From Mesorhizobium loti (GTDB lineage: Bacteria > Pseudomonadota > Alphaproteobacteria > Rhizobiales > Rhizobiaceae), in assembly GCA_002356515.1 (NCBI GenBank), contig AP017605.1, positions 5,689,020-5,753,019 on the forward strand: DNA of 64,000 nt. Reading direction: 5' to 3'. The position numbers and the translations under genes were made by a program. Position 1 is the first letter of the stretch; each line of letters starts with the position of its first letter. The notes under the pieces were generated by a model that did not search any database, was not told where the DNA came from, and was given only the letters and a program-made list of their open reading frames with translations. This document shows, piece by piece, positions 37,972-47,509 of this stretch.

Positions 37972-38724
37972 TTAGCTGAGGCCTAGGATGAAGCGCCGAT
38001 TGGAGGGACGGATCGACCGCGCGTTAGATGCGTAAAGCGTCGTAAACCGCTTGATGTCTGCGGTGTCGACCTCGACCGGTTCCATTGCAACCATCCACTC
38101 CACGTTTTCGGTGCAGGGCGGAGTCGTTAATGATCCCTCATAGGTCCAATAGCCGAGCGAGGCCGGCAAAAGCCCGTTGGGATCGAACTCGTCAACTGCC
38201 ATCTCCTCGCCGGGCCGGGCCGGAAAGACCTTGGCGAGACCGGCAAAGCTGTTATTTGTCGCGCCAGGCATAAGAAGGGCGCTCAGCACACCCAGAGTAT
38301 CGCTCTTTGTGTCTTTATGGACAAAATGCGCTTCCATCGGGAAGCTCATGCCCGCCACGTGATGCTCGCTCGGCGCGTGGAAATGCAACTGTGCCAGTTG
38401 GTAGACGCGATCCCCGCGGGTCAAGGTGCTGCCTTCCGGCATGTTGATTTGAATGGTGTGGCCGTTGTTCACCATCCTGCCGCCGCCCTTGAGCCAACTG
38501 ATGTCGATGCGCGGTATATCCGCCTTTACCGTGCCGGCGATGTCGATGGGTGACTGCTGCCTGCCCGCCGAACAGGCGAAATTTCTCGTGTCCAGATCGG
38601 CCCAATGCTCCGGCCCGACCGAGCCGCCATATCCCCAATGGGCGCTGGCCGCACGCGCGGTCTGGGCGCAGATCGGGCACACGCCCAGCGCGATGAATGC
38701 TCTAATCAGGTTACGACGATGCAT
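37972..38724 (-). CDS. Periplasmic alpha-carbonic anhydrase
   Basis: 250 residues from MHRRNLIRAF. The N-terminal signal peptide has an Arg pair and a likely cut after ARAASA. Zinc ligands are the two His in LHFHAPSEHH and one in MEAHFVH. QSPIDI, GSLTTPPCTE and the GHT loop are family marks. It hydrates CO2 in the periplasm. A carbonic anhydrase of this type is known from Mesorhizobium symbiosis islands. The open frame continues upstream into IS-like DNA, which is why the frame is longer than the gene. Confidence 0.9.
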   Translation of the reverse strand: MHRRNLIRAFIALGVCPICAQTARAASAHWGYGGSVGPEHWADLDTRNFACSAGRQQSPIDIAGTVKADIPRIDISWLKGGGRMVNNGHTIQINMPEGSTLTRGDRVYQLAQLHFHAPSEHHVAGMSFPMEAHFVHKDTKSDTLGVLSALLMPGATNNSFAGLAKVFPARPGEEMAVDEFDPNGLLPASLGYWTYEGSLTTPPCTENVEWMVAMEPVEVDTADIKRFTTLYASNARSIRPSNRRFILGLS

Positions 38725-38870
38725 ATTGCCTCGCTCCTTGATGCGAACCTTATGTCCTTGCTTCCAATTGGTGCAGTCAAGGCACAGCCGCAAGGGCGGG
38801 CGTAGGTTGAGCCGCGCCACCAGCGTACACGCCAGCCAGTCCTCGTCGAACTGGTAAACTGGAAGAAGCG
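38725..38870 (-). pseudogene. IS4-type transposase fragment
   Basis: In the same frame as the carbonic anhydrase, upstream of its start, the minus strand reads LPVYQFDEDWLACTLVARLNL and LCLDCTNWKQG. This resembles the region around the first catalytic Asp of some IS4-family transposases (LALDRTNWKLG). The rest is not recognisable. Confidence 0.4.
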
Positions 38871-39404
38871 TCGCCGCCGGCGATCGTTGGAGGCTACGCT
38901 CGCCGGTCCGTGGAAATGGCTGGCGACGTGGCTCAGATTCACCGTGCCGCCGCTGATCAGGCCAACAACCAGCACAGCCGGCGTCGCCGGTCCGGCTGTT
39001 ACTCGGCGGTATGTGGCGCGTAACGTTGAAGCGGGAGTGTCGGGCAGGCAGTGCATTGCAAAGGATCCCCTCTTTGGCGAGACGAATTCCTCCATTCCAA
39101 CTGATTCCCGACCTCTCGGCCACCCACTGTGTAGCCTGCCCGCCACGCTCCCAAGACCATAAAGGCATGGATAAAACTCGCGAATACGCCTTGGAAAGCA
39201 GGTCTCAAAGGGCAAGGGGACCTTCCATCTGGAAAATGCCAAGCAAAGCTCGCGTTCGGACGATCCATGCGGTTGCCAGGCTGGCTGCCTCCGGTCAGGC
39301 GAGATCCGGATCCTTCCGCGAGGATAGCTGTAAACGTCCACAGGCTGCATCGCTGTGCGCTTTGCCCTTCGATGGCGGGAACACAACCCGCACGGAGGCG
39401 ACGA
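38871..39404. other. Gap before the AHL synthase gene
   Basis: No supported gene. Frames crossing it on both strands have no family resemblance. The promoter of the luxI-type gene must lie here, but I found no clear lux/tra-box palindrome. Confidence 0.35.
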
Positions 39405-40052
39405 ATGATTCAGCTGATCACACCTGGCCTCTACAGCGAATTCGCAGGCGAGCTCAAAGAGATGCACGGGCTCAGATATCGGGTTTTCAAGGAGAGGCTC
39501 GATTGGGAAGTTCAGACCGGAGGCGAAATGGAAACAGACACCTTTGACGACTTGAAGCCTGTCTATCTGCTGCTCAAGGGATCCGATTGGCGAATTCGTG
39601 GCTGCGTGCGCCTCTTGCCAACCACTGGGCCGACCATGTTGCGCGACACATTCCCGGCGCTGCTGGGTGAAGCTGTGGCGCCCGCGAGTCCCGACATATG
39701 GGAAAGCAGCCGTTTCGCGCTCGATTTGCCCCCATCAACGCCCAAGGCGGCAGGCGGCCTTGCCCAAGCAACCTACGAGCTCTTCGCCGGCATGATCGAA
39801 TTCGGCTTGGCCAACAATCTCACCCGGATCGTGACGGTGACCGATACGCGTATGGAACGGATCCTTCGCCTCGCAACGTGGCCATTGTCGCGCATCGGAA
39901 AGCCGCAGCCCGTCGGCAAAACGGAGGCGGTGGCCGGGTTTCTCGAGATCTCTCACGCCAGCCTGTTGCGCATCCGCTGGAGGGGACGTCTGAATGGGCC
40001 GGTACTGTGGCGACCGATTCTCGGCCTGCCGCACGGCCCATGCGGTAGCTAA
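39405..40052 (+). CDS. traI: LuxI-family N-acyl-homoserine lactone synthase
   Basis: 215 residues from an ATG preceded by GGAGG. Conserved LuxI residues: R, F and W in LRYRVFKERLDW, D in ETDTFDD, then RIRGCVRLLPTTGPTMLRDTF and ESSRFAL. It makes acyl-HSL from SAM and acyl-ACP for quorum sensing. On Mesorhizobium islands such synthases control excision and transfer, which suits the trb cluster downstream. No luxR-type receptor gene is in this window. Confidence 0.88.
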   Translation: MIQLITPGLYSEFAGELKEMHGLRYRVFKERLDWEVQTGGEMETDTFDDLKPVYLLLKGSDWRIRGCVRLLPTTGPTMLRDTFPALLGEAVAPASPDIWESSRFALDLPPSTPKAAGGLAQATYELFAGMIEFGLANNLTRIVTVTDTRMERILRLATWPLSRIGKPQPVGKTEAVAGFLEISHASLLRIRWRGRLNGPVLWRPILGLPHGPCGS

Positions 40053-40086
40053 GACGTGGTGCGTGGCCCCAGGGATCGGAAGAGAG

Positions 40087-40141
40087 GGTTTGCTTCTCGT
40101 CGCCGAAAGGAGTCATTGCGTCCGGCCTGGAGAAGCAAACC
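40087..40141. repeat. Perfect 12-bp inverted repeat after the AHL synthase gene
   Basis: GGTTTGCTTCTC (40087-40098) and GAGAAGCAAACC (40130-40141) pair exactly around a 31-base loop. It could be an operator, an RNA hairpin or an end of a lost element. No T-run follows, so it is not a classical terminator. Confidence 0.6.
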
Positions 40142-40362
40142 GAGGAATGATGCATGAAGCAGCGTCCGCACAATTGAACGGCGAGATCAAAGAGTGCGCT
40201 GGGGCTACCCATTCGCACTCGGCCCAAGTATTCCCCGTCTCCTCCGGCCGGCTTGCATGCTATTAACGCAGGTGAGGGCGCCGGCCATGATATGCGCAGC
40301 CCGTTGAAGGCGGAAGCGTACGCCCCGGTTCACATCACCCGCATTGGACTGAGATTTAGTTC

Positions 40363-40409
40363 ATCCATGGCGTGGATGATGGCTATCCCAACAATCAATT
40401 TTACCGAAC
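40363..40409 (+). promoter_or_regulatory. nod box
   Basis: A 47-bp site that follows the NodD-binding consensus almost throughout: ATCCATGGCGTGGATG at the left, then ATC, CAACAATCAATTTTACC and the right end. It lies about 98 bp before the nodM ATG. Expression with NodD and host flavonoids is therefore predicted. Confidence 0.9.
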
Positions 40410-40506
40410 TGACTGGATTCCATTAGAAGACTCTAACTGAGCGCATGCCGGGCGGCGTCCCTCGTCTGCGTCGGCTAAGGCTGCCGGGAAGACTTCGGAG
40501 AAGAAC

Positions 40507-42330
40507 ATGTGCGGAATTGTTGGCATCGTTGGGCAACAGCCGGTGTCGGAACGCCTGGTCGACGCATTGAAGCGTCTGGAATACCGCGGCTATGATTCGG
40601 CCGGCATTGCGACGATCACCGATGGCACCTTGCACCGCCGGCGCGCGGAGGGCAAGCTCGTCAATCTCGAGAGGAGACTCAAGGAAGAGCCGCTGGGTGG
40701 TACCATCGGCATCGCCCACACCCGCTGGGCAACCCATGGGCCACCGACGGAACGCAATGCACACCCGCACTTCACGGATGGTGTGGCCGTCGTCCATAAC
40801 GGCATCATCGAGAATTTCGCCGAACTGAAGGACGAATTGGCGGCGACGGGAGCCGAGTTCCAGACCGACACCGACACTGAGGTCCTTGCGCATCTCTTGG
40901 CAAGGCACCGCCGGGAGGGCATGAGGCGTGGTGAGGCGGTGCATGCCATGCTGAAAAGCGTCAGGGGTGCCTACGCGCTTGCCATCCTCTTTGAGGATGA
41001 TCCGTCGACCATCATCGCGGCGCGCAATGGACCACCGCTGGCGATCGGTCACGGCGACGGCGAGATGTTCCTGGGCTCCGACGCGATCGCGCTTGCTCCA
41101 TTCACGAATGAAATCACCTATCTCATCGACGGTGACTGGGCCGTTGTCGGCAGGACGGGCGCTGATATATTTGATTACGACGGCCACCCCGTCGCGCGTC
41201 CGCGCCAGACCTCCGTGGCCGTGGCCACTCTGGCCAACAAGGGCAGCCATCGCCACTTCATGGAGAAGGAAATCCTCGAGCAGCCCGAGGTCATCGCCGA
41301 TGCGCTCGGTCATTATATCAATTTCATCGAAAATGGTGCCGATGCGGTTTCTGGCATCGACTTCGCCAAGATCCCGAGCTTGGCGATCTCTGCCTGCGGC
41401 ACCGCATATCTCGCCGGGCTGATCGGAAAATACTGGTTCGAGCGCTATGCGCGCCTGCCGGTCGAAATAGATGTTGCATCCGAATTCCGCTATCGCGAGA
41501 TTCCATTGTCGCCGCAGTCTGCGGCTCTGTTCATTTCACAGTCGGGCGAAACCGCCGATACGCTGGCATCGCTGAGGTACTGCAAGCAGCTTGGGCTGAA
41601 AATTGGCGCTGTCGTCAATGCGCGCGAATCGACCATCGCTCGGGAGGCCGATGTGGTCTTCCCGATCCTTGCCGGCCCAGAGATCGGCGTCGCCTCCACC
41701 AAGGCCTTCACCTGCCAGCTAGCCGCTCTTGCCGCACTCGCCATCCACGCAGCCAAGGCCCGCGGAACCGTGACCGAAGATGAGGTGCAGGCGCTCGTCG
41801 AGAGCCTCGCCGAAATGCCGCGCCTCATGAGGCAGGTACTGGACAGCATCCAGCCGGAGATTGAGCTTCTGTCGCGCGAACTGTCAAAGTGTCATCATGT
41901 CCTTTATCTCGGCCGTGGCACAAATTTCCCGCTGGCGATGGAGGGGGCGCTGAAGCTCAAGGAGATTTCCTACATCCACGCCGAAGGCTATGCGGCGGGT
42001 GAATTGAAGCACGGTCCTATCGCATTGATAGACGAGAACATGCCAGTGATCGTCATCGCGCCACATGATCGCTTTTTCGACAAGACCCTCTCCAACATGC
42101 AGGAAGTGGCCGCCCGCGGAGGGCGCATTATCCTCATCACCGATGGAAAAGGGGCAGCCGCATCGAAACTCGATACGATGCACACGATCGTGCTGCCGGC
42201 CACCGACGAGATTATCGCGCCGATGATCTTCTCGCTGCCGATACAGCTTCTTGCGTACCACACGGCGCTCTTCATGGGCACAGATCTCGACCAGCCACGC
42301 AACCTGGCAAAATCAGTCACCGTCGAATGA
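40507..42330 (+). CDS. nodM: Glutamine-fructose-6-phosphate aminotransferase, symbiotic copy
   Basis: 607 residues, standard GlmS length. The N-terminal Cys2 nucleophile (MCGIVGIVG) begins the glutaminase domain (HTRWATHG, HNGIIENF). Two SIS isomerase domains follow (SACGTAYLAG, SQSGETADT, GRGTNFPLAMEGALKLKE), and the C-terminus ends DQPRNLAKSVTVE. It makes glucosamine-6-phosphate. The nod box upstream makes this the Nod-factor-dedicated isozyme (NodM) rather than the housekeeping GlmS. Confidence 0.93.
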   Translation: MCGIVGIVGQQPVSERLVDALKRLEYRGYDSAGIATITDGTLHRRRAEGKLVNLERRLKEEPLGGTIGIAHTRWATHGPPTERNAHPHFTDGVAVVHNGIIENFAELKDELAATGAEFQTDTDTEVLAHLLARHRREGMRRGEAVHAMLKSVRGAYALAILFEDDPSTIIAARNGPPLAIGHGDGEMFLGSDAIALAPFTNEITYLIDGDWAVVGRTGADIFDYDGHPVARPRQTSVAVATLANKGSHRHFMEKEILEQPEVIADALGHYINFIENGADAVSGIDFAKIPSLAISACGTAYLAGLIGKYWFERYARLPVEIDVASEFRYREIPLSPQSAALFISQSGETADTLASLRYCKQLGLKIGAVVNARESTIAREADVVFPILAGPEIGVASTKAFTCQLAALAALAIHAAKARGTVTEDEVQALVESLAEMPRLMRQVLDSIQPEIELLSRELSKCHHVLYLGRGTNFPLAMEGALKLKEISYIHAEGYAAGELKHGPIALIDENMPVIVIAPHDRFFDKTLSNMQEVAARGGRIILITDGKGAAASKLDTMHTIVLPATDEIIAPMIFSLPIQLLAYHTALFMGTDLDQPRNLAKSVTVE

Positions 42331-42500
42331 TGTGACGCCTTCATTAGTCGCAACGCTCGCCCATTCGGAAAAAACTCCAAGCACTTCAACCGGGGCTCAA
42401 GCGCGCCGCTACCGCCTTGCCGTTATTTGCTGGAGCATGCCGTTTAGCGACGATTGGTTATCCCTTTGGCCTCCCCTCACGCTGCTTGGCTGTGCCTACT

Positions 42501-42731
42501 AGCAAACCCGGTCGAGAAAAGCATCGAATACGCAGCAATAGCGCTAACCACAAAGCGATCCTCCTGCCGCATGCGGATAAAACCCTTCGCTGTCCCTATT
42601 TCGTCCTCGCTCGATGATTGCGGCTCGCCGCGGTCTTCGTCGGTGAGACGGTTGCCCTTTGACTTTGCCAGGCGGCCAGCTGCGATGTGCGGGCTGTAGG
42701 AATCCCGTGTAACCTCGTTCTGGATCTAACG
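42501..42731 (-). pseudogene. Decayed copy of the hemN 3' end
   Basis: The minus strand is close to the DNA at 46816-47150 of the hemN-like gene: CAGAACGAGGTTACACGGGA and the stretch for KG-N-RLTDEDR match almost base for base. It then has an internal deletion of roughly 100 bp, and FDAFLDRV is recognisable at the end. Frames are broken. Confidence 0.75.
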
Positions 42732-42989
42732 CTCACCGATAGGCCCGGCCAGTCGCAAGAGGACCGGGCGATGATCGGACACTTCCAGGAACCGCTCGAT
42801 GGTTCGGTCGAGCGCGAGGATCATGAAATCGTGGCCGCACGGCACGAGATTGGGCGAGATAAAGACATGGTCGATCAGCGACTTGAAGGGCGCCTTGACG
42901 CAGGTGATTTGCTTGTCCGAAGCATCCTGCGCGGCGAGCGCGGTCAGGCCGGCGGCGGTCAGCGCGGTCTCCGGAAGCCAAGGTTGCAT
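42726..42989 (-). pseudogene. Endonuclease/exonuclease/phosphatase family, C-terminal fragment
   Basis: The minus-strand product contains SLIDHVFISPNLVPCGHD and ends VSDHRPVLLRL, the catalytic Asp/His end of the EEP fold. The N-terminal three quarters are missing. Confidence 0.55.
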
Positions 42990-43083
42990 TGAGTCGCCGC
43001 CGATTCAGTCGTTATCGAAGCTGGGATACTAGGCGAGTTCGGCGATTGCTTCGGCGATCACGCGCCCACCCATCTGCCGGCGG

Positions 43084-43302
43084 CCTCCACCGTGTCGCCG
43101 GACTGCGCCGCACGCGTCAGCGCAAGTGCCGGGACCGCCAGCAAACCTGCCGCAACGCTTTGCCAGCTGTCACATCCCGGCAGGCGGGGCATCGGCCGCG
43201 CCCTAATCGCAGCTGTATCCGATTGCAAACGTGCCAGCGCTTATCTGCCGCAGGCGTGGCAGGTCCCCCGCATAATCGTCATTCGCCGCCTGAGGCCACC
43301 GA
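43084..43302 (-). pseudogene. Decayed copy of the DapA-like gene
   Basis: The plus-strand DNA parallels 30268-30477, inside the aldolase-like gene, over more than 200 bp (GTCGCCGGACTGCGC, CGCGTCAGCGCAAG, CGTAATCGTCATTCGCCGCC-type stretches). It carries substitutions and a deletion of about 15 bp. It is a fragment of a second copy, antisense to nodM. Confidence 0.75.
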
Positions 43303-43321
43303 GATGAAGCTCTTCCTCCCG

Positions 43322-44485
43322 TTAGAATGAACGTTCGAAACGGAGGATGCCGCCGACACTGCTCTTTTTGTTGGCATTCGCCCAGCTAATGGAAGGGTCG
43401 ACCTTGCCGACGGCGAAGTCGCCGTAGCGGTCATAGTCGAGTTCGGCTGTAATTGTGAAATCTGCAAGAAACGTATAGGCGACGTTTGCAGCGACACCAT
43501 AGTTCCTGAGCTGATCACCCGAGAGCTGAAGATTCAACGAAGTTGTCTCATTGAGCTTGTAAGTGGCGCCGGCCCAGAAAGCCCAGTTACCGCCCCAACT
43601 TTTGTAGAACCCGCGACCATGAGCGTCGATTGCGTTAGTGACGTCATCGTTGAGCTTGCCGCTGGAGCCGTAGCCGAACATTCCGAATAGCGAGAGTTGG
43701 TCGGTAACATCGACGTCGATGCGGACCTTGCCCGCGACCGATTCGTAGTTGCTATCATAAGCGACAACGCCGGTGATCGCGCCCCAGTGTTGTGTGTATT
43801 TCACTCCGCCGACTAGGTGCGGAACGTAGCTGTCGATGGTGCCGACCAGGCCCGAGCCTTCTTCGAGTGAAACCACAGCCGAAAAGCCGTTACCGGCGTC
43901 AAAGTAGTACTGAACCACATTAGTATCGAAGGCGCCGTACGGGATAAGCATCTGATTGAGCACGTCGCCCGCGTAGCCAATAAACATGTCGAAGGCGGAC
44001 CAGTCCTTGCCAACTCGGAGGCCACCAAGCTGAACCCAGGCGAAAGTCAACGTGATGCCTTGGCTGAAGGCATGGTATCGAGGACTGTCCGAACCGGAAT
44101 AGGCGGTGTGCTTGCCGTAGTTCATGCGGGTCTCGATGTAGGTCTGCAATGTACCGAGTTCGGTCTCTTGCCCGGTCCAAGTTTTGAATGTGAAGCGCGT
44201 GTGGTTTTGCCATATGCCCTGGGCCTCGCCAGTCTTCACATCCGTGGTTCTAGCTTGGTCATACGACACGACATCGCCGAGGCCGATGTCGTAACGGACA
44301 TAGCCGCCGATGCGCAGGCAGGTCTCGGTGCCGGGGATGTAGTAGTAACCAGCGCCGTAAACGTCGCAGATCTTGACGTATTCAACGGGCTCAGGCTCGG
44401 CCAGGACGATGGCGTCGGCGGCTCGGGCACAGGAAACGGCGATCAGGGCCGCAGCTGAGCCGAGCAGGAGGCTCCTGATGTTCAT
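43322..44485 (-). CDS. Alpha-proteobacterial porin
   Basis: 387 residues from MNIRSLLLGSAAAL, with a signal peptide cut after ARA. The mature start ADAIVLAEPEPVEYVKICDVYGAGYYYIPGT is the hallmark of rhizobial Porin_2/RopA-like proteins. Alternating beta-strand residues follow, and the C-terminus is FERSF with the terminal Phe of outer-membrane proteins. It forms a general diffusion channel. Upstream in-frame codons to 44608 are unlikely to be used. Confidence 0.9.
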   Translation of the reverse strand: MNIRSLLLGSAAALIAVSCARAADAIVLAEPEPVEYVKICDVYGAGYYYIPGTETCLRIGGYVRYDIGLGDVVSYDQARTTDVKTGEAQGIWQNHTRFTFKTWTGQETELGTLQTYIETRMNYGKHTAYSGSDSPRYHAFSQGITLTFAWVQLGGLRVGKDWSAFDMFIGYAGDVLNQMLIPYGAFDTNVVQYYFDAGNGFSAVVSLEEGSGLVGTIDSYVPHLVGGVKYTQHWGAITGVVAYDSNYESVAGKVRIDVDVTDQLSLFGMFGYGSSGKLNDDVTNAIDAHGRGFYKSWGGNWAFWAGATYKLNETTSLNLQLSGDQLRNYGVAANVAYTFLADFTITAELDYDRYGDFAVGKVDPSISWANANKKSSVGGILRFERSF

Positions 44486-45129
44486 TCTTGATCTCCGTTC
44501 AAATATTAAAGAAGGGGACGTCAACGAACGAGCCAGCCCCTTCCTGTCCCCACAATCGAAAACGATGCACATCGCGCTGCGCCCATCGCAGTATGACGCA
44601 CGGGTCATAATAATGATTCAACAACAGAGGCGATGAATCTGAATCATACTTCCACGCGATAAGATGTTGTTCTCATATCACCTGCTTGAAATGCCCGGGG
44701 GAGAAATCAAACACTTCTGGGTCGATCGCCATGATTATCTCCGATAGCTGCGGGCGTACCGGCTTCAGAAAATCACCCCGCAAGCGACGTGCCAACCTCA
44801 CGACCAAGCTGCGATTGACACTCAAGTTTGCCGTCGGACCTTGGCTTGCGTTTCCTTTTTTGCTCTGAGGGTCAAGCTGAGCACGAAAAGCAAATGTTTC
44901 GGACATGGTTCGTCTGTTCGCTTCGCGACAGTATCGTTCAATGGCGATAGCTTTTGTTTGTTTTGAGCCTCGACATTGTTGACATCATGCGAGTGCACCG
45001 CTCGGTACGTCAGCCGAGATGCCCCACTGATGCCGACATGCCTAGGCGTAAGCGTCCTCGTTAGGGCGAAGGGCCACACCTCGGCGGTGGCGAGGTGCAC
45101 CAGCTTTCCAGCTAGTCCGGACAAAGTGG
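44486..45129. other. Gap upstream of the porin
   Basis: Contains the porin promoter region. A 77-codon minus-strand frame (44673-44906) has no known family. I see nothing else that can be supported. Confidence 0.35.
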
Positions 45130-45700
45130 TTCCGAAAGGCGGGAAGGTCGAGACGAGCCGTTGTAAGCCCCTCTCTGAATCGGAAGCCGTGCATGGGCCA
45201 TTTTTGTTTTTACGGAAGCACATGCGAATTCGCTCGATTGTCAGCTGCGAGCGATGCTTGAGTTGCGCTTCACTCCGGCGCTTTGCCGGGCCACAGGAGC
45301 GCGATTTGTCGGTGATCATGCGCCTGGCGTAGCGCTACTTTCTAAATTGGTTCATCAGGCTTGCAGCCTTGGCAGGGGCGGACCTGGACGGTCTCCTCGA
45401 GCACAATTCCCGCTCTGACAGACGGTGCGCCACAGCCAAAGCCTCGTGCCGGCAATTAATACGACGAACTCATCGAGATGCCAGGTATCGCTACGTGACG
45501 CCGTCTTACGCACCAGCCGGCGAGCAAAAGTCTGGTCCCAACGCCGAATCGACTGGTCGGACGGGGCATGCTGCGTTCCATCGGACGCTGAAGGGAGGGG
45601 ATAGGATAGGATAGTAGCACCAAACGGTGTGCGGGAAAGTCTCGACGGGAAACCCACGGCGCTTGTCGCTGACCAGCGCGTGCTCATACCATCGCTGTCC
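45130..45700 (-). pseudogene. Decayed IS6-type transposase
   Basis: The minus strand, over several frames, gives FPVETFPHTVWCYY, RRWDQTFARRL, DTWHLDEFVVLIAG (first Asp), LWLWRTV, MITDKSRSCGPAKR (second Asp) and SERGLQRLVS. The order is that of the IS6 transposases at the other end of the window, but it is a different, old copy with stops and frame slips. Confidence 0.65.
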
Positions 45701-45826
45701 AGCCAAGGCTGAATGGGGCTATCGCTGCGAAATAATCGGGCCCAAAGCGGACCGGACTGATATAGCGCAAAGACACAGGAGAGCGCAGTGGTAAGGATGG
45801 AAGGCAACAACATGGGACGGTAACTG

Positions 45827-47152
45827 TTGCAGACCACAAAACATCGCGAAGCCCACCTGCCTTGGTACACCATCTATCCGACTGTCGCGGAGTTCTCTGG
45901 GGCGGTCGGCGCCGACGCTTATGAGGAATGGCTCAGGAACCTACCGGCTAACGATCCGGCGTCACTCTACTTGCACGTTCCGTTCTGCCGATCAAAGTGC
46001 TGGTATTGCGGCTTCCCCACCACCATCACCCGCCATGATGCGCCGATCGTTAATTATCTGGCGGCGCTGCGTGACGAGATACGTTTGGTCTCGGAGCACG
46101 CGCCGCAGGCGCTGCCCGTGAGCGATGTGCATTTCGGCGGCGGAACGCCAACTCTCATGGGGCCAGTTGAGTTCCTCGCCCTGACGGAATTCCTGCGCCG
46201 CCACTTTGCGCTTGCGGAAACAGCTACGATCGCCGTCGAGATCGATCCACGCACGTTCACGGCCGATATGGCCGAAGCCTTGCAAGCAGCCGGCGTGAAC
46301 CGCGCGAGCCTCGGCGTGCAGAGCTTCGATCCCATTGTTCAAAAAGCGATCAACCGGGTCCAGAGTGAGGGGCAGACGGCGGCTGCCGTCGAAATGCTGC
46401 GTCGGCATGGAGTGACAAGCATCAACTTCGACCTCATCTTTGGTCTCCCGCATCAAACGGTGCAGTCTTGCGTCGAGACCACGAGGGCGGCGGTCGCCAT
46501 GCGCCCCAACCGGCTTGCGGTGTTCGGCTACTCGCACATTCCGTCCTTTATTAAGAATCAGCGTCTCATCGAGGAGGCATCGCTTCCGGGCAGCGCTGCC
46601 CGCGCCGAACAGGATGCGGCCATTGCCGTGACGCTGATTGCCGCCGGCTACCGAGAGATCGGGCTCGACCATTTCGCCTTGCCGGACGACGATCTCGCGC
46701 TGGCACAGAAAACCGGTCGCCTGCGGCGCAACTCGCTGGGCTACTCGGCCGACACCTGCAAAACCCTGATCGGTTTCGGCGCGTCGGCTATCGGGCGTGT
46801 CGGCGAGGGCTACGTTCAGAACGAGGTTACACGGGATTCCTACTGCCGGCACATCGCGGCTGGCCGTCTGGCGACGTCAAAGGGCTACCGTCTCACCGAC
46901 GAAGACCGCGCGCGAGCCGCAATCATCGAGCGACTAATGTGCGATCTCGAGGCCGATGTGCCGGCAATCTGTGCCGCCCACGGATCTGATCCGATCCATT
47001 TTCTCGATTCAGCTGAACGCTTGGCGATGCTTGCCAAGGACGGGATTGTGGACATCGAAAAGGGTTTTGTCCGCGTACGGCGGCAGCATCGCTTTGCGAT
47101 GCGCGTTGTCGCTGCCGCATTCGACGCTTTTCTCGACCGGGTTGCCCGCTGA
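45827..47152 (+). CDS. hemN: HemN-like radical SAM protein with an atypical cluster motif
   Basis: About 441 residues. Radical SAM motif CRSKCWYCG with the Tyr of YLHVPFC; then HFGGGTPTLM, LGVQSFDPIVQKAINR, FDLIFGLPHQT, YSHIPSFIKNQ and an IIERLMCDLE C-terminal domain. HemN-type oxygen-independent coproporphyrinogen oxidases have CxxxCxxCxC. The fourth Cys is absent here (CGF), unlike the copy at 61621-62970. An in-frame TAA at 45821 leaves only CTG or TTG as start and no clear ribosome site, and the N-terminus is about 15 residues shorter than its relative. It may be a truncated or changed enzyme. Confidence 0.8.
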   Translation: MQTTKHREAHLPWYTIYPTVAEFSGAVGADAYEEWLRNLPANDPASLYLHVPFCRSKCWYCGFPTTITRHDAPIVNYLAALRDEIRLVSEHAPQALPVSDVHFGGGTPTLMGPVEFLALTEFLRRHFALAETATIAVEIDPRTFTADMAEALQAAGVNRASLGVQSFDPIVQKAINRVQSEGQTAAAVEMLRRHGVTSINFDLIFGLPHQTVQSCVETTRAAVAMRPNRLAVFGYSHIPSFIKNQRLIEEASLPGSAARAEQDAAIAVTLIAAGYREIGLDHFALPDDDLALAQKTGRLRRNSLGYSADTCKTLIGFGASAIGRVGEGYVQNEVTRDSYCRHIAAGRLATSKGYRLTDEDRARAAIIERLMCDLEADVPAICAAHGSDPIHFLDSAERLAMLAKDGIVDIEKGFVRVRRQHRFAMRVVAAAFDAFLDRVAR

Positions 47153-47153
47153 G

Positions 47154-47500
47154 TCAGCCAACCAAGTGTGAGGAGGCCAAGGCGACGCCGAAGCGGAATT
47201 TGACGCCCATGCGGTTTCCTTTCTTCGAGGTCAGGATTTCACAGCCGTCGCCGGCGTAGCAGGCCTCAAGCGGCTTCCCGCCCTCGAAGAATGCCACGGT
47301 GTCGCCATCGATCGTGATCCGCTCGAATTGGTGCGATAGCCGATCTCGTAGTAGGCGCGTACTCATCTGCGCTCTGGTCGCCGCTCTCCGCCTTATAAGC
47401 CATGACTGGATCGAGCGTTCCATCGTCAGGAAGGGATAGACCAACTGCCAATCCCGGACCCAAATTCGACAGGGCGCGCTGCTTGATCTGGTCGTCCTCA
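47154..47500 (-). pseudogene. ZinT-family fragment
   Basis: Across two minus-strand frames: DWQLVYPFL, DDGTLDPVMAYKAESGDQSADEYA, then FERITIDGDTVAFFEGGKPLEACYAGDGCEIL and KKGNRMGVKFRFG. These match the C-terminal half of ZinT (metal-binding periplasmic protein). A frameshift separates the parts. Confidence 0.55.
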
Positions 47501-47509
47501 AATGTAGAT

